Shown: piece by piece, positions 7,501-10,060 of the stretch
Position numbering within the stretch: the stretch's first letter is position 1
How the letters are laid out: each line of letters opens with the position of its first letter
DNA from: Clostridiales bacterium
GTDB taxonomy: Bacteria > Bacillota > Clostridia > Oscillospirales > Oscillospiraceae
Assembly: GCA_003516765.1 (NCBI GenBank)
Contig: DPCD01000018.1
Location: 1,950-12,009, forward strand
DNA length: 10,060 bases
Direction: 5' to 3'
Notes under the pieces: model-generated
What the model was told of the DNA's origin: nothing
What the model saw: the letters and a program-made list of their open reading frames with translations, nothing else
The model's database searches: none
Position numbers and translations under genes: made by a program

Positions 7501-8255
7501 CCATGACCGCGGAGGGCTACACCTACGATGTTGTCTACATCAAGAAGAGCTCCGGCGGTTCCGGCGTTCAGATTGAGTCTCCCAACAAGCCGAAACAGGA
7601 CAATTCTCTGAAGTTCAACATGGACGACCACTTTGCCTATGTCAACGGCTATCCCGATGGCACGGTAAAGCCCACCGGCGATGTGACGCGCGCGGAAGTT
7701 GCAGCAATTCTCTATCGCGTCATGGACGCAGATTGTGTCAAGACGTATGAAACGACCAGATGCTCGTTCAGCGATGTTGTCCGCGGCGACTGGTTCAACC
7801 TCTACGTTGCAACGCTTGAAAACGCCGGCGTGATCGTCGACACCAGAACGAACGGCAAGTTCCGTCCGAATGAGGCAATCACGCGCGCAGAGCTTGCTGC
7901 AATGCTGGCGCAGTTTGCGGACATCAAGAGTGCTGCAAACTCCTTCAACGATGTCTCCGCAAGACACTGGGCATCTGATGAAATCGCTGTCTGCGCAAAG
8001 ATGGGCTGGATCAACGGCTATCCCGACGGCTCGTTCCGTCCCGACGCAACGATCACCCGCGCCGAAATGATGGCGATGATCAACCGCGCATTGGGCCGCA
8101 CACCGAAGTCGGCAGACGATCTGCTGTCCGGCATGAAGACCTGGCGCGACAATGCGAACGTGAACGCATGGTACTACCTCGACGTGCAGGAGGCCACCAA
8201 CGACCACACCTACACCAAGTCCGGTACCCATGAGACCTGGAAGAAGCTTCTGTAA
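1539..8255 (+). CDS. Giant SLH-anchored surface protein with BspA-like LRRs and InlB-type repeats
   Basis: The product is 2238 residues with a TTG start. Visible order: signal peptide 1-25/26 (KKR, hydrophobic core, AVLA); acidic Asp/Gln/Pro linker about 45-85 with three DDQENP units; BspA-like leucine-rich repeats about 195-590 (recurring SIP.SV..I...AF...); Cys/Asp-rich segment 758-805; a roughly 100-residue module three times (824-923, 940-1050, 1231-1322); nine Listeria-Bacteroides/InlB B-type repeats with Y.F.GW cores starting near 718, 1105, 1190, 1371, 1575, 1665, 1746, 1824 and 1902; an unassigned segment about 1425-1545; a MucBP-like domain about 1936-2004; and three SLH domains at about 2028-2072, 2075-2125 and 2134-2182, each with TRAE, plus a 56-residue tail. 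SLH triplets bind secondary cell-wall polymer, so the protein is exported and wall-attached. LRR and InlB-type repeats suggest adhesion or host/bacterial contact, which is inference. It is monocistronic by its flanking signals. Codon choice changes inside the gene. Confidence 0.9.
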   Translation: MKKRIISLLLCLCMVFSLLPTAVLAANGEDLDTSAGSGQVTQQNSEKSDDLADPDNQAGQDDQENPDDQENPDDQENPDGSAIPAVVAEGGEGATTTAVPELVNPATEGTSGGIDWKVENGTLTISPSSSPESDFARGQMVENYQTLSKKAPEDAAYIAALTEAGYKQSEKGYFYYPGTETWVSDSPWKFLSEQITSVVVEDGVTSIAARAFRLPNVTEVSIPASVKSIGILVFEACENLTIVNWTDNWKGHAPMAFNGFSRCSSLGNGYELTDWMPACFYVNGQSDSIEGTQFTVDFDKLNKRLRNETATYPRAMFRSVPKITSATLTSQLNVDYIFEYSGIQSVAIADDQENIAIAAFRGCNGLTSVTIPASVTTIHTRAFADSGLRNITFSGSTSPTFGSFAFENVTLESLTLNESMSVTEATKIIGELAKEGAITDSTMITPAKFANYKAEDVVVDGKEGEAINRQSYPFVKNLTINGAYASAASAFGNSNWGQETLESLTIQASGEDVTINATAFLRTPLKSVKIEAKKLTFTGDAAFLNTMLLTHIDLTGVDEITLGAGGSRTFAIGTYNTGGLSAPTRYVYFKDAAARSAMSSQFGGNTNTYYLVTNGGSVDATKTGFDAVYCAGYTAEWYETEDFSGTPYTGTPEKGKTYYAKWIEHIPERPIIHYELVQDFNYKGTGSTTWTQTASTATDPYTFNVLTGQDGDPKRENYKFLGWADEPTAKAAKYQAGDEIGLTRENPTKTIYAVWTPCNHSYGWVDNGDGTHSEKCTECDHKKDEKEDHYDNDSNGKCDACGADMPTPPTDVPELPGEKEKIAGSFYFTCETEVQHYVKTYVVALQIRDGYTILNREQGAQKDEKGYYFDLQVNATPYLSEYNTQSDKEHTICEGETNPFTIRFHYVEKVWVQDTKPTVKVECNGTQPETPPTKPGVLEGGVTFECENVDKAHAERPSTTYTIQPSDYDSISEVQYDAEKNQYYVLADVTLNSTYYLNLYNNWTGATHRISDGQSLTLTSIRFNYEKSTAPGGVASWKQEGAKPVVEVTCAAELIPVELVIYRNGDTLTPYKTVRGANVAKGTEIKAADYPIENYYDGTNSGGKYDFYGWYDDGLWNIYKQDLTKQLDGLTTKTVNGWTNLKCMVYDYENVVYYMSDADRVADNRLFATTARKGAALPTADAPTATRPGYTFKFWSREGQSTDVSGQKVNGWTNLVANWEKIPDPTKENIEFNGKDTVYVKCDIYGTHAKLIAYDQGEYDIVPTSDTTANLVFKSASYLAASKYADDHALAAVSDPEVSTQIEFKDGKWQQLKNGPTVHVLCKVTLTYDANAPEGVTVRNMPDPLKVTQTLDAGSTTTFYLSNNIPERDGYVFIGWTSDTTLDVPTIPVEWKTENNGANWKTTTGYPGYTLYAVWQKLTPVYAYMQLTHKGTALTSKDAKITAALKDLGFEEGFNLGKKYVTIGKTETDKTDLNDVSKQVTDEIDDGTFAAYEMVHATKAVLAKIDWNELKLVDDAEHKGYKEDGKIEGYHLNGTLSFCDVQFKPNGDNVKNMPADVYHLQYTDIALATPTREGYTFKGWSVQEDKPTALDASNGAGTLVKDSFYVRNDTIFTAQWVPEIYTITYEYNDKDITNKTQLQPKNPNSYTIEDAITLKPIEAAGEHGKQFVKWRCDLNKDGVAETITEIPKGTTGNLTISAHWNYPVNYTVFDKNGDKIDRLSNTEYVFEDVLRSEEGYKLTALTQDGYTFDGWYQDDDDLGKTEKLIKDQTLKGAKKWELYGKLTPNEYTVTFDPNAEGASVAPTSQLVTFDAAYGELPTPTREGYTFEGWYLSKTEFTDANKVEATTIVKTPGDHMLYANWAANTYTVTFNPNADDATVAPTSQLVTFDAAYGELPTPTRENYRFVGWYLNGVRVTKDTIVKTAANHTLLAGWSRSYYALTINYVDRNGKKLEKSYEASVALGADFSVTSPVVKGYKLRDKDDAVIEGTMTAEGYTYDVVYIKKSSGGSGVQIESPNKPKQDNSLKFNMDDHFAYVNGYPDGTVKPTGDVTRAEVAAILYRVMDADCVKTYETTRCSFSDVVRGDWFNLYVATLENAGVIVDTRTNGKFRPNEAITRAELAAMLAQFADIKSAANSFNDVSARHWASDEIAVCAKMGWINGYPDGSFRPDATITRAEMMAMINRALGRTPKSADDLLSGMKTWRDNANVNAWYYLDVQEATNDHTYTKSGTHETWKKLL
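1719..1772 (+). repeat. Three perfect 18-bp tandem repeats encoding DDQENP
   Basis: GATGACCAGGAAAATCCG occurs three times in a row (1719-1736, 1737-1754, 1755-1772), in frame. Degenerate relatives (DPDNQAGQ) precede it. The segment forms an acidic, probably unstructured spacer between the signal peptide and the leucine-rich repeats. Because the unit is a multiple of three, copy-number change would alter spacer length without breaking the frame. Confidence 0.9.
6897..7343 (+). repeat. Tandem duplication of an InlB-type repeat (234-bp period)
   Basis: Two adjacent copies begin at 6897 and 7131 with YTVTF(D/N)PNA. They share a run that is nearly identical at base level through VAPTSQLVTFDAAYGELPTP (roughly 6935-7000 and 7169-7234), then diverge after the Y.F.GWYL core. 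This points to a recent duplication or homogenisation compared with the other, more divergent repeats in the same gene. Residues are about 1787-1864 and 1865-1935. Confidence 0.85.
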
Positions 8256-8290
8256 TCAAAAGCGTCTGACAGAAAACAGCATACCCTCAA

Positions 8291-8314
8291 GGGGCGGCGA
8301 AAGCCGCCCCTTTT
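8291..8314 (+). terminator. Rho-independent terminator of the surface-protein gene
   Basis: A perfect 8-bp GC stem, GGGGCGGC (8291-8298) with GCCGCCCC (8303-8310), is closed by a GAAA tetraloop and followed directly by TTTT. It lies 35 bases after the stop of the large gene. Confidence 0.92.
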
Positions 8315-8336
8315 GCTGCCCAAACGCAGAAACCAA

Positions 8337-8372
8337 AAGCGCCCCGCTACCGAGTCCGGTAACGGAGCGCTT
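8337..8372 (-). terminator. Terminator hairpin of the minus-strand M55 peptidase gene
   Basis: Arms 8337-8351 and 8358-8372 pair over 15 positions around a 6-base loop. Read on the minus strand both imperfect positions are G-U wobbles, whereas on the plus strand one is a C-A mismatch. The minus-strand RNA continues into a T-rich stretch (CTTTTGGTTT). It lies 25 bases beyond the stop codon of the M55 fragment. Confidence 0.8.
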
Positions 8373-8397
8373 GCGTATTTGAAAAGGGAACCTGCGG

Positions 8398-8955
8398 TTA
8401 CTGCGGACGATCCTCCCATGACTGATTCAGAGCGGCAATCAGGTCACTCGGATGCTGATAGCAACGGTGATCATAGACGAAACGCGCGTCTGTCCGATAA
8501 TCGATTTCAATCGTGTATGGCGCTTTCAGCGGGCGGACGGAGAAGGCTTCCGGTGCGGATACAAACCTGCGCGCAGCCTTGCGGGCACCTTCGTAAATCC
8601 GGCGGCGCGCCTCCAACGGGTGCAAATGGATCGCCGCTGTGTTGCGCTCGCGATATTCCTTTGTCGGGCATTCCCTGCCGCTTCCGGGAATTACGCCCTC
8701 CTTGACGCTGACGGTGATCATTTCCGGGCAAAGCGCCGCGGCTTCCTTGCAAAATGCCAGATCCCCGCTGCCAAAAATGGGCTGGATGCCCATGACAACG
8801 CCCATAAAAACGCTCATACCGAATTCGCCTACCGAGATACCGTTGATGCGCTGATCGACTATGCGTATGGAGCTGGTATGCGCCAGATGCGCAAAGGGCG
8901 TACCGGCTTTCGCGTGCTGCCCGACCCATGCGACCGCGTCGAAATCGGGTGTCAT
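8398..8955 (-). CDS. M55-family D-aminopeptidase (DppA-like), C-terminal part only, 5'-truncated
   Basis: The 185-residue frame matches the C-terminal two thirds of M55 (DppA-type) zinc aminopeptidases, which release D-amino-acid residues from small peptides. VGQHAKAGTP (H14) corresponds to the GYHA.A.TP metal-ligand segment, H26 to the conserved catalytic His about a dozen residues later, and NG..VGEFG (E44) to the conserved VGE(L/I)G glutamate ligand. From memory of the B. subtilis enzyme, a first metal-binding Asp-x-Glu near the N-terminus and another His near residue 60 precede this part; they are absent here. The frame stays open a further 14 codons upstream of the ATG at 8955 before a TAG near 9001, but that stretch has no ribosome binding site or new start and soon becomes antisense to the M14 gene. 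A good terminator follows. Probably a pseudogene or a joined fragment, not an active enzyme. Confidence 0.75.
   Translation of the reverse strand: MTPDFDAVAWVGQHAKAGTPFAHLAHTSSIRIVDQRINGISVGEFGMSVFMGVVMGIQPIFGSGDLAFCKEAAALCPEMITVSVKEGVIPGSGRECPTKEYRERNTAAIHLHPLEARRRIYEGARKAARRFVSAPEAFSVRPLKAPYTIEIDYRTDARFVYDHRCYQHPSDLIAALNQSWEDRPQ
8850..8870. repeat. 21-bp exact direct repeat, copy 1 (within M55 fragment)
   Basis: Bases 8850-8870, starting GCTGATCGACTATG, are identical to 9059-9079. Here they encode, on the minus strand, the SIRIVDQ segment of the M55 fragment. Confidence 0.9.
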
Positions 8956-8978
8956 GCCCAGCGGGTACTGCCGCCGAA

Positions 8979-9437
8979 ATGGCGCAGACCTTCCAGGACT
9001 ATACCGGCCGCGGTTTCTACTCGATGAGCTCCAACGAGGACTATCCCACCGCAGCAGAGCTGATCGACTATGCGTATGGCCGCTACAACATCCACGCCTA
9101 TACGATCGAGGTATACAGCCCCGGCAAGTCGGAAGACGGCGATATCAGCAGATGCAAGTGGGAAAACACGATGCCCGAAGCAAAGTGGGTCTTCTACTCC
9201 CGCGACGAGATCCGCGACACGCTCGGGCTGGATCCGGACGCGATCACGGACGCAGATGGCGTGGGCCTTGCAGAGGGCGAAGGACTGTGGTTCTACACAA
9301 GCTCCACCAACCAGATGGTAAACCGCGCGCCCGAGGAGCAGGACGTAATGGTTCGCGGCTGCCGCGACGCGATTCTGACCATGATGGAGAGCGAACCCAA
9401 CGGAAAAGGCTATCAGAACCCCGGCTTTTACAAGTGA
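8979..9437 (+). CDS. M14-family zinc carboxypeptidase, C-terminal part only, 5'-truncated
   Basis: The 152 residues from ATG 8979 resemble the end of M14 metallocarboxypeptidases: a DYTGRGFY segment, TAAELIDYAYG, then AYTIEVY, where the Glu fits the general-base glutamate (Glu270 in carboxypeptidase A numbering). The HxxE and later His zinc ligands, which lie well before this part in the family, are missing, so activity is not expected. The frame is open back to an ATG at 8928, but 8928-8955 is antisense to the M55 fragment, and neither ATG has a ribosome binding site. Recognisable family similarity seems to begin about 8970-8980. A strong terminator follows the stop by 24 bases, so the 3' end is native. 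In intact form it would remove C-terminal residues from peptides, possibly cell-wall peptides. Most likely a pseudogene or joined fragment. Confidence 0.7.
   Translation: MAQTFQDYTGRGFYSMSSNEDYPTAAELIDYAYGRYNIHAYTIEVYSPGKSEDGDISRCKWENTMPEAKWVFYSRDEIRDTLGLDPDAITDADGVGLAEGEGLWFYTSSTNQMVNRAPEEQDVMVRGCRDAILTMMESEPNGKGYQNPGFYK
9059..9079. repeat. 21-bp exact direct repeat, copy 2 (within M14 fragment)
   Basis: Identical to 8850-8870, at a distance of 209 bases. Here it encodes, on the plus strand, the LIDYAYG segment of the carboxypeptidase fragment. Confidence 0.9.
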
Positions 9438-9460
9438 GGTTTGCTCAAATAGAAACAACG

Positions 9461-9498
9461 AACGCAGGACTTCGCCCTCTGGCGGAGTCCAGCGTTTT
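9461..9498 (+). terminator. Rho-independent terminator after the M14 fragment
   Basis: A 16-position stem, 9461-9476 with 9481-9496, is closed by CTCT. It has one A-A mismatch and one wobble pair, and ends in TTTT (9495-9498). Confidence 0.85.
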
Positions 9499-9502
9499 GC
9501 GT

Positions 9503-9523
9503 AGGTAAACGTACCGTTTGCCT
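9503..9523 (+). other. Small inverted repeat between terminators
   Basis: AGGTAAACG and CGTTTGCCT pair over nine positions around TAC, with one wobble on the plus strand. There is no T-run after it, so termination is not supported; function unknown. Confidence 0.4.
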
Positions 9524-9539
9524 GCCAAGCAGCATCGAA

Positions 9540-9569
9540 ATCCCCCAACCGGCAAGCCGGCTGGGGGAT
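9540..9569 (-). terminator. Hairpin terminator for the orphan minus-strand gene end
   Basis: Arms 9540-9553 and 9556-9569 are complementary at 13 of 14 positions; the fourteenth is a G-U wobble on the minus strand and an A-C mismatch on the plus strand, so the minus strand folds better. It starts 22 bases after the minus-strand stop at 9592. The T-run on the minus side is only three bases, while TCTTTT lies slightly downstream on the plus side, so action in both directions is possible. Confidence 0.6.
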
Positions 9570-9591
9570 CCGTATCTTTTGGGGAAAGGAA

Positions 9592-9702
9592 TTACTTCTT
9601 CTTCGCCTTGATCGCAGCCTGCGCGGCAGCAGAGATCGCGAGGAAATAATTATACTGTATCGTTGCACGGCATAATGAGCAGGTTGCCGAAGTGACGCGA
9701 AC
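9592..9702 (-). pseudogene. Orphan 3' end of an unidentified minus-strand gene
   Basis: Reading the minus strand to the TAA at 9592-9594 gives a C-terminus of NYFLAISAAAQAAIKAKKK. An alanine-rich helix with a lysine-rich end is typical of the tail of a cytoplasmic protein. The frame is open for only about 36 codons back to a stop at 9703-9705 and contains no ATG, GTG or TTG start. GC-rich codon use ends near 9645, where an AT-rich stretch begins. A hairpin follows the stop, as expected of a true gene end. I cannot identify the parent gene. The frame could be chance, but the codon character and the terminator favour a remnant whose 5' part has been lost. Confidence 0.45.
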
Positions 9703-9898
9703 TTATTCTGCAGCAAAGAAAGGACACCGTCCGACGTGAGGACGGAAAGAAACCATAGAGGCTCATAGTTGGAGCAAAAGTTTGCAAACTGCATACTTTC
9801 TTCGCAACAATCAAATGGAAGAGGGGAAAATTCGCAAAATGGAAGAATGTTGTCAAAATTCATGACTGCTTTTTGTGCGGTTTAGCTGACGGATAACG
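9646..9898. other. Gene-free, AT-richer spacer
   Basis: No recognisable gene is seen on either strand. It contains a 12-bp perfect palindrome AGTTTGCAAACT (9779-9790), a hairpin CCGTCC/GGACGG with a 7-base loop (9727-9744), and a loose direct repeat of ATGGAAGA at 9815 and 9839. A minus-strand open frame runs through it, but its predicted residues match nothing I know and it continues antisense through the M14 gene. A TATAAT-like hexamer near 9649-9654 on the minus strand has no convincing -35 partner. Confidence 0.5.
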
Positions 9899-10060
9899 TC
9901 AAAATGTCTTTGCTCGGCGGACATGCTTCTGGTCGCGGAGCACCTTGCCGCTGGCGGCCCACTGCTGGACATAGTCCATAAAGCGGACAACAGGCGGGGA
10001 TTGCTGGTAGTTCTCCTTGTAAGAGATGCAGAGTTTGCGGCGAAAGTCCGTTTCCAGGGG
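9899..10060 (-). CDS. LysR-type transcriptional regulator, C-terminal fragment (5' end outside window)
   Basis: The minus strand is open from the right edge of the window to the TGA at 9899-9901, giving the last 53 residues. The stretch FRRKLCISYKENYQQSPPVV followed by RFMDYVQQW resembles the final strand and helix of the LysR-type effector-binding domain, in which a hydrophobic strand, a [YR]K-type turn, SP and an amphipathic F..(F/Y)V..W helix occur. The DNA-binding N-terminus lies outside the window. The last 17 residues are basic and variable. A TGACG/CGTCA inverted repeat (9887-9901) overlaps the stop codon but lacks a clear T-run. Family assignment rests on this short tail only. Confidence 0.6.
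   Translation of the reverse strand, partial: PLETDFRRKLCISYKENYQQSPPVVRFMDYVQQWAASGKVLRDQKHVRRAKTF

Noticed and set aside
5289..8231. 980-codon open frame on the minus strand
   Set aside because: It is the codon-aligned antisense of the SLH protein gene, open because that gene avoids TTA, CTA and TCA. It has no domain signal and no ribosome binding site, while the sense strand shows clear SLH and InlB-type motifs.
8452..9027. 191-codon open frame on the plus strand
   Set aside because: It is antisense to the M55 fragment, whose motifs and terminator support the minus strand.
8952..9863. 303-codon open frame on the minus strand
   Set aside because: Most of it is antisense to the M14 fragment and two terminators; the N-terminal part matches no family I know, and no ribosome binding site was seen.
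1..10060. CRISPR array, tRNA, rRNA, insertion sequence or integrase
   Set aside because: I saw no regularly spaced direct repeats with spacers, no tRNA-like cloverleaf, no rRNA sequence and no transposase or integrase motifs. The repeats present are within protein-coding sequence or are single pairs.

Overview
The window looks like chromosome from a moderately GC-rich, low-AT Gram-positive of the class Clostridia, probably an uncultured gut Oscillospiraceae/Ruminococcaceae-type bacterium. This is inferred from strong GGAGG-type ribosome binding sites, a TTG start, GC-rich hairpin terminators, and a giant secreted protein that combines BspA-like leucine-rich repeats, InlB/Listeria-Bacteroides repeats and a C-terminal SLH triplet. 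No species can be named from the sequence alone.

Layout. Positions 1-1479 hold a small plus-strand cluster of zinc-binding proteins: the 3' end of one zinc-ribbon repeat protein (1-180), a second with five 70-residue treble-clef-type repeats (177-1247, ATGA overlap with the first), and a 64-residue CxxC protein (1285-1479). Positions 1539-8255 hold one gene for a 2238-residue, roughly 245 kDa, exported SLH-anchored cell-surface protein, closed by a textbook terminator (8291-8314). It is the dominant feature and a domain mosaic, including three copies of a roughly 100-residue module and another segment that I cannot assign to a named family.

Positions 8337-10060 are a patchwork of gene 3' ends. 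The C-terminal half of an M55 D-aminopeptidase lies on the minus strand, with its own terminator at 8337-8372. It abuts, head to head, the C-terminal half of an M14 zinc carboxypeptidase on the plus strand, with a terminator at 9461-9498. Both lack the N-terminal part that carries essential metal ligands, and both are cut at the same place (about 8956-8978). Next comes an orphan minus-strand 3' end of about 17-30 codons followed by a hairpin (9540-9569), then about 250 bases without a recognisable gene, and finally the C-terminus of a LysR-type regulator running off the right edge on the minus strand. This is either a genuinely eroded or rearranged locus or an assembly chimera; a 21-base exact repeat flanking the peptidase junction makes the question worth checking.

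Functionally, the giant protein is most likely a surface adhesin or interaction protein held to secondary cell-wall polymer by its SLH domains. The zinc-ribbon genes share no evident pathway with it. The two peptidase fragments are unlikely to be active as they stand.
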